Positions 36,598 through 45,334 are shown, numbered from the stretch's first letter. The stretch: DNA of 64,000 nucleotides from Verrucomicrobiota bacterium (GCA_022710935.1 JAKLFY010000004.1:1-64000); one strand, 5' to 3'. The notes: generated by a model from the sequence alone, not told the origin. Translations and numbers: made by a program.

Positions 36598-37407
36598 TCA
36601 CTTCGAAATCCAATCGATAATCTCCCTGGCGATCTCCTCCGCGGACCGGTCCTTGACGATGCGCGTTTCCCGCAATTGCCTCGGCAAAACAACGGTGTCG
36701 AAGCTGAGCCCGGCGGCCGCCAGTTGAACCGCCCTGGCCTTTTGCAGGGCGGGCAACAGCGTGCGCATGTTGATCATGCCGATCTGCGGGTTGTTCTTCG
36801 GCTCGGGGAGATGGCCGGTGGCCCACCCGAAGAGGGCGGGCGGGCCGGCGCAACGCGAGACCTGGTGCTGTCCGCCTTCGAGTCGCTCGACCACCTCGAA
36901 GGACCCGTCATCCTGGATCTTGAGTTCATCGACGCCCTGGAATTGGTCGATGATGCCAAGCCGTTCGCCAACCATCGACATCGTCACGCCCGCCCCGCGG
37001 GACGCGGATTCCCATCCACCAAACACGAGCAGCTTCGAACGGTCGAGTCCGGGAATGCCCTGGATGCCTTCGGCGAGGGCCGCGGCGACCGCTGAGGCCT
37101 CGGCGAATCCGCTGGCCGAGCCGTCCAGGGGCACGAACTCGAACGGCGCCTTTTGAGCGACGGTCATCATGACCTGTTGCAGCTTTGCCTTAGGGCCGAG
37201 GCTGACCAGCCAGACCTTTGTGCCGGGCCGGTTCCTGGCGAGGTTCGCCGCTTCGTACAGGGCGTGTGCGGCCCAAGGATCCAAGACGAACGGGAGCATC
37301 GCCTCGTTCTTCAGCGCGGGCCCGGCGGGCCCGGCGACCGGTTCGAGGGTCTGGAGCGGGTCGGGCACCAGGCTGGCGCAGACGACCACGTGATAGGCTG
37401 TGCTCAT
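36598..37407 (-). CDS. etfB: Electron transfer flavoprotein beta subunit
   Basis: The ATG at 37407 gives MSTAYHVVVCASLVPDPLQT and a 269-residue product of normal ETF-beta size. Recognisable blocks are FVLDPWAAHALYEAANLA (the DP-ALEEALRL motif) and KVWLVSLGPKAKLQQVMM. Later come SRGAGVTMSMVGERLGI, corresponding to the nucleotide-binding GQVGP-like loop, and INMRTLLPALQKAR. It forms a heterodimer with the alpha subunit. It starts 8 bases after the RhaT-type symporter gene ends, so it is in the same operon. The motifs differ from FixA and from housekeeping ETFs, which suggests a separate branch. Confidence 0.82.
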   Translation of the reverse strand: MSTAYHVVVCASLVPDPLQTLEPVAGPAGPALKNEAMLPFVLDPWAAHALYEAANLARNRPGTKVWLVSLGPKAKLQQVMMTVAQKAPFEFVPLDGSASGFAEASAVAAALAEGIQGIPGLDRSKLLVFGGWESASRGAGVTMSMVGERLGIIDQFQGVDELKIQDDGSFEVVERLEGGQHQVSRCAGPPALFGWATGHLPEPKNNPQIGMINMRTLLPALQKARAVQLAAAGLSFDTVVLPRQLRETRIVKDRSAEEIAREIIDWISK

Positions 37408-37415
37408 AGGATTGC

Positions 37416-38546
37416 TCAAGGGCTTGCCGGGGCGACGCCCAGGTAGTTGCCGAGCCCGACCACAACGGTCGAGAAGATCAACATCAGGAGACCGAGAAAC
37501 AACAGGGTCTTCGTGAACCCGCTCGAACCTTTCCACTCCTTCAGCGCGATGCCCCAGAGCGAGCTGAAGATGATGATGCTGGCCATGTGCAGGGTCCAAC
37601 TCGAAAACTTGTAATCGCCCATCTGCGTCTCGCCCATGGTGTAGAAGAAGAACTGCATGTACCACGTCGTCCCCGCCAGGGCGCTGAAGAAATAGTTGCT
37701 CAGCCTCGGGACGGCGCTGGCGCCGGGCGCGACCGGGCCGCTGACGGTCTTTGCCGCGCTCTCGACGTGTTCCTCGCGCAGAGTCGGGCTGAAGTACTGG
37801 TAGCCCGTCCGGTTGCGCACGTTCAGGTAAGCGCACCAAATGAAGTTGGACGTGAACCCGCCGAGCAGGACCACGCAGAGTTTGGGCAGACCGGTCCAGA
37901 GCTCCGGCGTCCCGTGCTGGCGCGACAGGTCGGCGATCGGGGTGGCGGCATCCAGGCCATAGGCGAAGCAGGCGCTCATCACGCCCGAGAAGGTCGCCAT
38001 GAGAATGCCCTTCACGAAGTTGAACTCCTTGATCGCCGCGCGCTTCTGTTCATCGGACATCTCGCGTTCCTTCGACATGCCCGCCATGCCGGCGACGGCG
38101 ATGCCCAAAAGACAGATGCCCACCCCCACCAGGATGACCTGCCCCGAGACCGTCCCGAGGATCTTGGGGACGAACTCGCCATGAAAGATCGGAGGCATCA
38201 GCGTGCCAAACGCCGCGCAGTAGCCGAGCGCCACGCCCATCCCCAGCGACATCCCCAGATACCGCATCGTCAATCCAAACGTGAGCCCGCCCAACCCCCA
38301 CATGGCACCCCAAAAATAAGCCCAGCCAAGTGTCCCCGCCGGCGTCGAGGAAAGGACGCTCAGCAGATCGTTGGTCTTGAGCGACGCCAGGATCCAGGGC
38401 GCGAGAATCCACGAGAAAAACCCGCCCACCAGCCAGTAGACCTCCCATGACCACTTGCGGACGAAGCGGTACGGGACATAGAAACTGCCGGACGCCAGGC
38501 CGCCCAGCCAGTGAAACATCACGCCCAGGATCGGATTTGCATTCAT
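37416..38546 (-). CDS. rhaT: RhaT-type L-rhamnose:proton symporter
   Basis: 376 residues with about ten membrane segments, starting MNANPILGVMFHWLGGLASG and containing YVPYRFVRKWSWEVYWLVGG, a conserved RhaT block. Further hallmarks are WAYFWGAMWGLGGLTFGLTM and SNFIWCAYLNVRN. RhaT belongs to the drug/metabolite transporter superfamily and takes up L-rhamnose (or related deoxysugars) with protons at the inner membrane. Its start overlaps the stop of the 57-residue membrane protein gene (ATGA). With rhaA in the operon, rhamnose uptake is the likely function. Confidence 0.88.
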   Translation of the reverse strand: MNANPILGVMFHWLGGLASGSFYVPYRFVRKWSWEVYWLVGGFFSWILAPWILASLKTNDLLSVLSSTPAGTLGWAYFWGAMWGLGGLTFGLTMRYLGMSLGMGVALGYCAAFGTLMPPIFHGEFVPKILGTVSGQVILVGVGICLLGIAVAGMAGMSKEREMSDEQKRAAIKEFNFVKGILMATFSGVMSACFAYGLDAATPIADLSRQHGTPELWTGLPKLCVVLLGGFTSNFIWCAYLNVRNRTGYQYFSPTLREEHVESAAKTVSGPVAPGASAVPRLSNYFFSALAGTTWYMQFFFYTMGETQMGDYKFSSWTLHMASIIIFSSLWGIALKEWKGSSGFTKTLLFLGLLMLIFSTVVVGLGNYLGVAPASP

Positions 38547-38716
38547 TGCGAGCCACCTTTCATCCAGTGGGGAGAGAATACGAACCAGACGACAGCGGCC
38601 CCCAGCATCGTGGCCTTCATCGGCCCTTCCCCGATCGCCTTGAACAGGAAAAGCAGAGCTGGCACGACCGTTGCCGCGAGGGCCAGCGGGGCCAGGATTT
38701 TGGCAAGCGCTTTCAT
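38543..38716 (-). CDS. 57-residue membrane protein in the rhamnose operon
   Basis: The ATG at 38716 lies 7 bases after the permease stop, and the TGA at 38545-38543 overlaps the RhaT start as ATGA. The product starts MKALAKILAPLALAATVVPA and has two hydrophobic helices (about residues 9-27 and 36-50) around a short loop with the segment GEGPMKATM. It ends HWMKGGSQ. The tight coupling on both sides argues that it is real. Small two-helix proteins of this kind often serve as transporter subunits or assembly factors. I do not recognise a family; the function is unknown. Confidence 0.75.
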   Translation of the reverse strand: MKALAKILAPLALAATVVPALLFLFKAIGEGPMKATMLGAAVVWFVFSPHWMKGGSQ

Positions 38717-38723
38717 TCGTCGA

Positions 38724-40181
38724 TCAAGGACAGGACGGGTCGCTTGAAAGACCCGATCCCGCCCCCCTGTTCATCAGTTTCGAAAACAGAATGTAAAGGG
38801 CGCCGCAGGCGAGCCAGCAGGGGAGCGGCAGCATGAACGAATTGATGTCCTGCGTCCTGTAGATCGCCAGCCCAATCGCCACCGGGATCGCCCAGGCCAG
38901 CAGAACGGCCACGTTGAATCGAATCCCCTGCCGCTCCGCGTAGTCGGTGGCCAGCCCCAGTCTCCTGGCCAGGAAATGATCCACGACAATCACCGCCCCA
39001 ACAGGAGCCAGGATCGTGCCGTACAACCCAACGAAATCGAGAAGCTTCATCGCCACCGCCGGGAAGACCCCCGCGACGGTGCAGACCGCCCCGGCGATGA
39101 TCGTGGCGGTCGTGCGGGTCATCTTTGGGAACATCCCCTGAAAGGCCAATCCCGCCCGGTAGATCGTCGGGTTCGCCGTGGTCCATCCCGCCACGGCGAC
39201 GCAGAGCAGGCCGGTTACACCCACCGCGTCGAACACCATCGGACCGGGCATCGCCCCTTTTTGAGGGTCGACGCCGAACTGGCGCACCCAATAGACCAGC
39301 AGCAGCGCGGCGCAGATCCAGGCGACGTAATGGCCCAGGAACATCCCGGCCGCCGAGGCCCAGCCATACGACGGCTTGCGGGCGAAGCGCAGGATCGACA
39401 GATCCGACATTCCAAGATGCACCGCCGCGTTGCAGAACCAGGCGAAGAAGACGATGCCCCAGAAGCCGATCCGCCGCGGAGCCCCCTCCGGCGGGTCGAT
39501 CAACTCGAACAGATTGGTCGAATCGAGCTTGGCCAGCATCACCACGCCGCATGCCACAAAGACAAGCAACATCCAGGGCGCCGCCAGATGCCCCACGCGC
39601 GCCACAAAGCCGTATCCGCGCACCGCCACGAACGTCATCGCCGCGCCGATCGCGACGCAAAGGAGGCACCAAACAAACCCCGTTGGCCAGGTCTGGTCGA
39701 ACGTCGGCATCTTCACGCTTTCGCCGAAAGGCACGCCCACGGCCGTGGCCGAGACCGTGACCATGGCGCCCGCCAGGAAACAGAACAGGATGCCGTTGAA
39801 AAGGTTGTAGAGGACGACCAGATTGCGCCCGCAGATCTTCTCGAGCTGGTAATAGAGCGTCAACCGCCTGGCGGTGGCGATCTCCGCTGTCAGAAACCGC
39901 CACGTCAACACCGCCAGCAGATTGCCCAGCAGGAGGCCCAAGATCATGTCGAAGGCGCTGGCGCCCCACGCCACAAACAGCGGCCCGATCATGAACTCGG
40001 TGCCGGCCGTGTGCTCGCCGGCATACATCCCCCAAAATGCGCTCGAACCCTTGCGCGCCTTCTCGGGCACCGGCTCACGCTCGAACTCGCCGCCGGCCCC
40101 GCCTGGGATCTCCTCGCTCTCTAGAATCCTTGACCCCTTCAAAGCGGCACAGAAACTTGACTTGTTTACCACACGTTCCAC
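38724..40181 (-). CDS. NCS1-type permease (purine/cytosine permease-like)
   Basis: 485 residues with about twelve membrane segments. Blocks such as FWGMYAGEHTAGTEFMIGPL, NLLAVLTWRFLTAEIATARR, NLFNGILFCFLAGAMVTVSA and TTANPTIYRAGLAFQGMFP follow the LeuT-fold nucleobase:cation symporter-1 family. The family usually carries purines, cytosine, allantoin or hydantoins, so a sugar-operon setting is odd. The ATG at 40181 lies inside a hairpin just after the rhaA stop; the first 35 residues are not conserved in character, but no later start fits. It may import a rhamnose-derived or co-occurring compound; this is inference. Confidence 0.8.
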   Translation of the reverse strand: MERVVNKSSFCAALKGSRILESEEIPGGAGGEFEREPVPEKARKGSSAFWGMYAGEHTAGTEFMIGPLFVAWGASAFDMILGLLLGNLLAVLTWRFLTAEIATARRLTLYYQLEKICGRNLVVLYNLFNGILFCFLAGAMVTVSATAVGVPFGESVKMPTFDQTWPTGFVWCLLCVAIGAAMTFVAVRGYGFVARVGHLAAPWMLLVFVACGVVMLAKLDSTNLFELIDPPEGAPRRIGFWGIVFFAWFCNAAVHLGMSDLSILRFARKPSYGWASAAGMFLGHYVAWICAALLLVYWVRQFGVDPQKGAMPGPMVFDAVGVTGLLCVAVAGWTTANPTIYRAGLAFQGMFPKMTRTTATIIAGAVCTVAGVFPAVAMKLLDFVGLYGTILAPVGAVIVVDHFLARRLGLATDYAERQGIRFNVAVLLAWAIPVAIGLAIYRTQDINSFMLPLPCWLACGALYILFSKLMNRGAGSGLSSDPSCP

Positions 40182-40197
40182 CGGTCAAGGATTCTAG
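40121..40197 (-). promoter_or_regulatory. Perfect 15-bp inverted repeat spanning the rhaA stop and the permease start
   Basis: CTAGAATCCTTGACC (40121-40135) pairs exactly with GGTCAAGGATTCTAG (40183-40197) across 47 bases. In transcript order the first arm contains the rhaA TAG and the loop contains the permease ATG. Possible roles are partial termination (to make more rhaA than the rest), RNA processing or translational control. Confidence 0.6.
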
Positions 40198-41456
40198 CGT
40201 TTCGAGAGCACGGCGGCTTCGTACCGCTTGACCTCGGCCAGCCACGCCTCGCCCGCCGGCACGTCCGCCTGCAAGCACGCGTAGTCCCACACCGCGCCGA
40301 ACGGCAGCGACTTGGCCTCCTCCATCAGGGCGAGCCGGCTGGTGTAGTCGCGCTCGAGCTCGGCCCGCTTGAGCGCCGCGATCGGCGCCAGCATGGCCAG
40401 CAACAGCGCCCGGCGCATGTTGCGCGCGCCGATCACCCAGGCCGCCACCCGGTTGATGCTCGCGTCGAAGTAGTCGAGACCGATGTGCACGCGGTCCACA
40501 TAGCCGCCCCAGACAATCTCCTGCGCGATCGCCTCGAGATCGTCGGTCAGGGTGACGACGTGGTCGCTGTCCCAGCGCACGCCGCGGCTGACGTGCAGGG
40601 CAATCTCGGGCAGGAAACAGAGCACCGACGAGATCTTGTCCGCAATCCCCTCCGTCGGATGGAAATGGCCGGCATCGAGGGTAAGAAGCACCTTGCGGCT
40701 GACCGCGTAGCCCAGGTAAAACTCGTGCGACCCCGGGGTGTAGCTCTCGGCCCCAATCCCGAAAAGCTTCGGCTCGACCGTATCGAGATTGTGGGCCGGA
40801 TTGATCTTCGGCGCGTAAATGGCATCGAGCGATTCCGCCAGCCGTTGCCGCGGCCCGCGCCGGTCCGCCGGCGTGTCCTTCATGCCGTCCGGAATCCAGA
40901 GGTTGGTGAGACAGGTCTTTCCGAGCGCCTTTCCGAACGCCGCCCCGATCTCGCGACAGCGCTTCCCGTGCTCGATCCAGAACCGCCGGATCCCCTTGTC
41001 CGGATGCGTCAGTGTCAGCCCGCCGTCCACCTTCGGATGCGAGAAGTAGGTCTGGTTGAAATCCAGCGCGATCCTGCGCGCCTTGGCCCAGGCAATCCAG
41101 TTCTTGAACTGCGCCGCGCTCAGCGCGTCGCGGTCGACACGCCGCCCGCCCATCTCCGCATAGCACGCATGCAGGTTGAACCGCTGCGTGCCTGGGACCA
41201 GCGCCAGGACCTTCTCGAAATCCGCCCGCAACTGGTCCGCCGTGCGCGCTTTGCCCGGGTAATTCCCCGTGACGGCCAAGCCGTCTCCGAGCGTGCCCCC
41301 GGCCGTTTCGAACCCCCCGACGTCGTCGCCCTGCCAGCAATGAATCGACAGGGGGATGCGTGCCAGGCGCCTGATGGCCTGCTCGGTGTCAATCCCCAGT
41401 TCGGCATAGCGTTCGCGGGCCAGTGCGTACGCGCGTTCGACAGACTTTGCTTTCAT
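40194..41456 (-). CDS. rhaA: L-rhamnose isomerase
   Basis: The ATG at 41456 gives MKAKSVERAYALARERYAEL and a 420-residue product, the usual size (417-425). Hallmarks are IPLSIHCWQGDDVGGFE, FNLHACYAEMGG, KINPAHNLDTVEPKLFGIG and the metal-binding LLTLDAGHFHPTEG and WDSDHVVTL segments. It converts L-rhamnose to L-rhamnulose using Mn/Zn in a TIM barrel. It is the first gene of a seven-gene minus-strand operon that contains two transporters and an ETF. Rhamnulokinase and aldolase genes are not in the window, so they must lie elsewhere. Confidence 0.96.
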   Translation of the reverse strand: MKAKSVERAYALARERYAELGIDTEQAIRRLARIPLSIHCWQGDDVGGFETAGGTLGDGLAVTGNYPGKARTADQLRADFEKVLALVPGTQRFNLHACYAEMGGRRVDRDALSAAQFKNWIAWAKARRIALDFNQTYFSHPKVDGGLTLTHPDKGIRRFWIEHGKRCREIGAAFGKALGKTCLTNLWIPDGMKDTPADRRGPRQRLAESLDAIYAPKINPAHNLDTVEPKLFGIGAESYTPGSHEFYLGYAVSRKVLLTLDAGHFHPTEGIADKISSVLCFLPEIALHVSRGVRWDSDHVVTLTDDLEAIAQEIVWGGYVDRVHIGLDYFDASINRVAAWVIGARNMRRALLLAMLAPIAALKRAELERDYTSRLALMEEAKSLPFGAVWDYACLQADVPAGEAWLAEVKRYEAAVLSKR

Positions 41457-41575
41457 GATTCTCTGTGGTTCCGGGCGCGCCTCAGCAAGGCGCGGGATCC
41501 CTGGATCGCTCTTCCCGATCCAGTGGCTACCCGTCCGGATCATGCCAGCAGGCCGCACCCGATTGCCAAGGAAAA

Positions 41576-42641
41576 ACAGCGTCATTCCATCTCTGGCCGA
41601 CCCTGACCTGGCTTTGCGTGAGAAGCAAATCCAGCAGAACTACCGCCCGATCGTGGCAGTCCACAAGTGGTTTGCTCGACGCCCGGGGACCTTGTTCCGT
41701 GGTCTGCTTCTTTCGGAGTTTCTCGATGCGCCCCTTCGCGAGACGTTCTACAAGGGCCAGTCCCTCCCGGACCTCAGGAGCCTTGATCCGTTCATGGGTG
41801 GAGGCACTACCCTGCCTGGGTAATCGAAAAGTGCAGGTCCCCATTGACGGCGAATGGATCGGCGACCGCCGAAACGGCGCGGGTCAGGCCGAAACCAAAC
41901 AGGTGAGGCTGGAGCGCGCGGATGCCACAGCAGTCAGCTTCGACGGCATGAAGTTCGACGCGATCTTCACCGACCCGCCTTACTTTAGGAGCGTCCAGTA
42001 TGCCGAGTTGATGGACTTCTGCTACGTGTGGCTCCGCAGGCTGACCCGGGCTAATCATCCCGAATTCGCTCCCCTGACCACCCGCCACGCCAACGAGTTG
42101 ACGGGCAATGACAACATGGGGCGAACGCTCGAACATTTCACCGAGGGAATGTCACGTGTGTTTCAGATGATGGCGAGCGCGTTGAAGCCCGGTTCGCCCC
42201 TTGCCTTCACCTACCACCACAACCGCCTGGATGCCTATTACCCGGTCGCCGTGGCAATGCTTGATTCGGGGTTGGTCTGTTCCGCGTCTCTCCCCTGCCC
42301 CGCCGAAATGGGGGCTTCGATACACATCAACGGCACCAGTTCTTCCATTATTCGAATTCAACCCAAAGGTGATCATCGAAGCCAAGACCACAGAGGACGA
42401 TGGCACGGCCCGCGACAAGGTCACGCGCATCCAACACCTTGGAGAGCTGAGCGTGGGCGGCGCCGCTGGGGGCAAACAGAAGTATCAGGTTATCGCTTGC
42501 ATTGCCGGGCGGGGCTTTGGTGTGCGCCGTGAAGACATGAAGAAGATGCTGTTGGCCACACGGGGGAAGGTCTTCACGCTTAAGACACTCGATCAACTGG
42601 TCGAGTATTCAAATCTGCGGAAGTTCAAGACCAAGGTGTGA
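41576..42641 (+). pseudogene. Decayed DUF1156-type DNA methylase joined to a restriction-nuclease tail
   Basis: Three pieces in changing frames. The first, to the TAA at 41820, reads QQNYRPIVAVHKWFARRPGT, then LFRGLLLSEF, DPFMGGGTTLPG. The second (about 41825-42350) reads FDAIFTDPPYFRSVQYAELM, with the catalytic DPPY motif, then DFCYVWLRRL. The third (about 42345-42641) reads NPKVIIEAKTTEDDGTARDK, QKYQVIACIAGRGFGVRRED and a KVFTLKTLDQLVEY end; the E-K pair in IIEAK looks like a PD-(D/E)XK nuclease core. The order suggests deletion and fusion of a methylase and a nuclease gene. It is inactive. Confidence 0.75.
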
Positions 42642-42960
42642 GTGACGCCAGCACCAGGAAGATCTCCGCTGTGGGGCCTCGGGCGCTCAGCCGCGAGGCC
42701 GCCAGGGCAATGGGATGGGGGGTTCATGGGCGCAATGGGTTCCTGCTCATTGTTGCGCAATTCACTGATAATCACCCAGAACGTCCAACGAAGGTTGAGC
42801 GTTGAACGTTTCGCTTCCAGTCCCTGCTTCACAGGGCAACCGCGAATCGAGGGAGGAACGGGAGGGATGGCGGAAATCGCCGCCACTCAGGTATGGCCAA
42901 GCGCGGGAAAAGGGAGTAGGAGAGACGCATGTTCGATGCCGCGCAACCGACCAGGCGATC
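42642..42960. other. Non-coding region upstream of the UspA gene, with two heptad repeats
   Basis: This 319-base stretch contains TGAGCGT-TGAACGT at 42796-42809, the same unit as the seven-copy array at 12521-12569. A purine-rich stretch (GGGAGGAACGGGAGGGATGG) follows near 42850. No gene is recognised. The promoter of the UspA gene should be here. Confidence 0.5.
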
Positions 42961-44310
42961 ATGACAACAGTCTGTGGAACAGATTTCTCGATCCACGCGG
43001 CGGAGGCCGCCACCGTGGCCGCAATCCTCACCGCCCGCGCCGGCGGGACGCTGACGCTGGTCCACGCCTCCGAATGCGCCGGGATCGACACGCGATCGCC
43101 GGACGCCCTGGCGGCGCTCGAAGAACGCGGAAGGGCGCAATTGAACACCGAAGCCGAGCGGCTCCGCAAACTCGGCGCAACGGTCCGGACCAGGCATCTG
43201 CCGGGATCGCCGTCCTCCGTGCTGCTGGATGTCGCGGCTCAGTCCAAGGCACGCCTTATGGTCGTGTCGTCGCTGGGCCATTTCCCCCCAAGCCGCTGGC
43301 TGGTGGGCAGCGTGGCCGAGCGGTTGGCCCAGAACTCGACCATCCCGACCCTCGTGGTGCGGGCAGACAAGCCGTTCGCAGCATGGGCCGCCGGCAAACG
43401 CGCGTTGCGAGTGCTGGTGGGCTATGATTTTTCGGCCAGTGCGGACGCGGCGTTGGGATGGGTGGAGGCGCTGGGGCGTATTGGCCGGTGCCGGATCACG
43501 GTGGCTTACCTGGCCTGGGCGCCGGAGGAGAGTTGGCGGCTGGGTGTGCGGGACGATTGGGCCATCACGGACAATGCGGCTGAAATCACGAAGTACATCA
43601 AGCGTGATCTGAAGGAGAGATGCCGGGATATCCTGGGCACAACCAATGTCCAAATCCGGATCGGCGATGGCTGGGGCCCCGCCGGCCCGGAACTCGTCGC
43701 CCTGGCCAAGGCCGAGTCCGCCGACCTGATTGTTGTCGGAACCAACCAGCGTCGTGGACTCGAACGCCTGTGGCTCGGGTCGGTGTCGCGGGCTGTGTTG
43801 CACCGGGCCCCCGTGAGTGTGGCGTGCATTCCCCTGCCGTCCGCCGAGGAACCGCCCGCGGGGACTGTCCCTGAGGTCCGGCGCGTGCTGGTGCCGACGG
43901 ATTTCTCGACTCTGGGAAACCAGGCGATCCCGTATGCGTACGCGGCGCTTCGGCGGGGCGGGGAAGTCTGCCTCATGCACGTGGCGCCTCCGCTCGCGCG
44001 CCGCGGTGGCAGGCACGAGCAGCTCGAATCCCAGCGGGCGGCGCGCGAGTCCAGTCTGTCTGCCAGGTTGCGCCAACTCATCCCGCCGCAGGCCAAAGCG
44101 CTCGGGTTGCGCACGCACGTGCAGGTCGTGGACCACGCAAATCCCGCGACGGCCATTTGCCAGGCAGCCGAACGCTTCGGCGCCAGCCTGATCTGCATGA
44201 GTTCCCGCGGCCGGTCTCGCGTCGCCAAGGCGCTCCTCGGTTCCGTGGCTCAGGCTGTCATGACCGGCAGCCGCCGCCCCGTCCTCATTCTACGCGATTA
44301 TGAATCCTGA
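42961..44310 (+). CDS. Universal stress protein with three UspA domains
   Basis: The ATG at 42961 gives 449 residues made of three Usp domains, about residues 1-132, 148-292 and 305-449. Each shows the Usp beta-alpha fold start (TVCGTDFSIHAAEAA; RVLVGYDFSASADAA; RVLVPTDFSTLGNQA). Each ends in a phosphate-loop region: VGSVAERLAQ, VGTNQRRGLERLWLGSVSRA and SSRGRSRVAKALLGSVAQA. Domains 2 and 3 keep an ATP-loop-like spacing, while domain 1 has SLGHFPPSRW and may not bind ATP. Tandem two-domain Usps are common; three are rare. The role is likely stress sensing in the cytoplasm. The next gene overlaps by 11 bases. Confidence 0.88.
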   Translation: MTTVCGTDFSIHAAEAATVAAILTARAGGTLTLVHASECAGIDTRSPDALAALEERGRAQLNTEAERLRKLGATVRTRHLPGSPSSVLLDVAAQSKARLMVVSSLGHFPPSRWLVGSVAERLAQNSTIPTLVVRADKPFAAWAAGKRALRVLVGYDFSASADAALGWVEALGRIGRCRITVAYLAWAPEESWRLGVRDDWAITDNAAEITKYIKRDLKERCRDILGTTNVQIRIGDGWGPAGPELVALAKAESADLIVVGTNQRRGLERLWLGSVSRAVLHRAPVSVACIPLPSAEEPPAGTVPEVRRVLVPTDFSTLGNQAIPYAYAALRRGGEVCLMHVAPPLARRGGRHEQLESQRAARESSLSARLRQLIPPQAKALGLRTHVQVVDHANPATAICQAAERFGASLICMSSRGRSRVAKALLGSVAQAVMTGSRRPVLILRDYES

Positions 44311-45334
44311 CCATCACCAACCGGCGCGAAAGCGGCTCCTCCGCCTCGCTCTCCTCATCGCCCTCCCTCTCGCCACCGCGTGTGCGGCATCCGGCGCGTC
44401 CATCCGGGTCGGCATGATCGGCCTGGACGCCCATGCGGTGCCTTGGACGCAGATCATGCACGGGCCCAATGCGGCCCGCCCGATCTCGGACATGCGGGTG
44501 GTGGCGGCGGTGCCTGCCTTCAGCGCCGATGTGCCCTTTAGCAACGACAACATCGCGAAGAACATCGCGGCCATGCGCGATTTGGGCGTCGAGATCTGCG
44601 ACACCATCGAGGCGATGCTCGGGCGGGTGGACGCCGTGATGCTGCTCAGCATCGACGGACGCCCGCACCTCGATCAGGCGCGTCCGGTCTTTGCCGCCCG
44701 CAAACCGCTGTTCATCGACAAACCGGTCGCGGCGACGCTCGCCGACATCATCCGGATCTTCCGCGAGGCCGAATCGAGCCGCACGCCCTGCTTCTCGAAC
44801 TCGTCGCTTCGCTACAGCCCCGGGATCGCCGCCATGGCCAAGGATTCCAAGGTGGGCCGCGTCCTGGGCTGCGACGCGTACAGCAACAACCAGTCCATCC
44901 TGCCCGGACACCCCGACCTCTATTACTACGGCATTCACGGCTGCGAGATCCTCTTCACAATCATGGGCCCCGGCTGTCGCACTGTCAGCCGTGTCAAGGG
45001 CGAGACGGCCGACATCGCCGTCGGCACCTGGAACGACGGACGCGTCGGCTCTTTCCGGGGCATCCTGCGGGGGCAGACCGGCTTCGGCGCGCTGGTTTTC
45101 GGCGAGAAAGGCATCGCCCCCTCCGGCCCGTTTGAAGGCTACGAGCCTCTTCTGGTCGAGATCGCGAAGTTCTTCCAGACTGGCAAGCCGCCCATGTCCG
45201 CCCTGGACACGATCGAGATCTACGCTTTCATGGAAGCCGCCGACGAGAGCCTGCGCCAGGAAGGCCGCCCGGTCTCTATCAACAGCGTCCTCGAGAAGGC
45301 GCGGAAGCAGGCGGACGCGCCCGTCAACCCTTGA
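44300..45334 (+). CDS. Gfo/Idh/MocA-family oxidoreductase, exported
   Basis: 344 residues, starting 11 bases before the UspA gene ends. An N-terminal signal (LLRLALLIALPLATACAASG) contains a lipobox-like LATAC, so the protein is probably exported and lipid-anchored. The Rossmann part begins SIRVGMIGLDAHAVPWTQIM, lacking the classic GxGxxG. The conserved KPLFIDKPVAATLADIIRIF corresponds to the EKP motif, with Asp for Glu. The C-terminal part has the usual beta-sheet domain. Members oxidise or reduce sugars with NAD(P); for an exported one the cofactor may be tightly bound. The substrate is unknown. Confidence 0.82.
   Translation: MNPDHHQPARKRLLRLALLIALPLATACAASGASIRVGMIGLDAHAVPWTQIMHGPNAARPISDMRVVAAVPAFSADVPFSNDNIAKNIAAMRDLGVEICDTIEAMLGRVDAVMLLSIDGRPHLDQARPVFAARKPLFIDKPVAATLADIIRIFREAESSRTPCFSNSSLRYSPGIAAMAKDSKVGRVLGCDAYSNNQSILPGHPDLYYYGIHGCEILFTIMGPGCRTVSRVKGETADIAVGTWNDGRVGSFRGILRGQTGFGALVFGEKGIAPSGPFEGYEPLLVEIAKFFQTGKPPMSALDTIEIYAFMEAADESLRQEGRPVSINSVLEKARKQADAPVNP

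Noticed and set aside
35549-37407. Calling the ETF subunits FixA/FixB of nitrogen fixation
   Set aside because: No fixC or fixX gene is adjacent, the sequences are divergent, and the operon is for rhamnose use.
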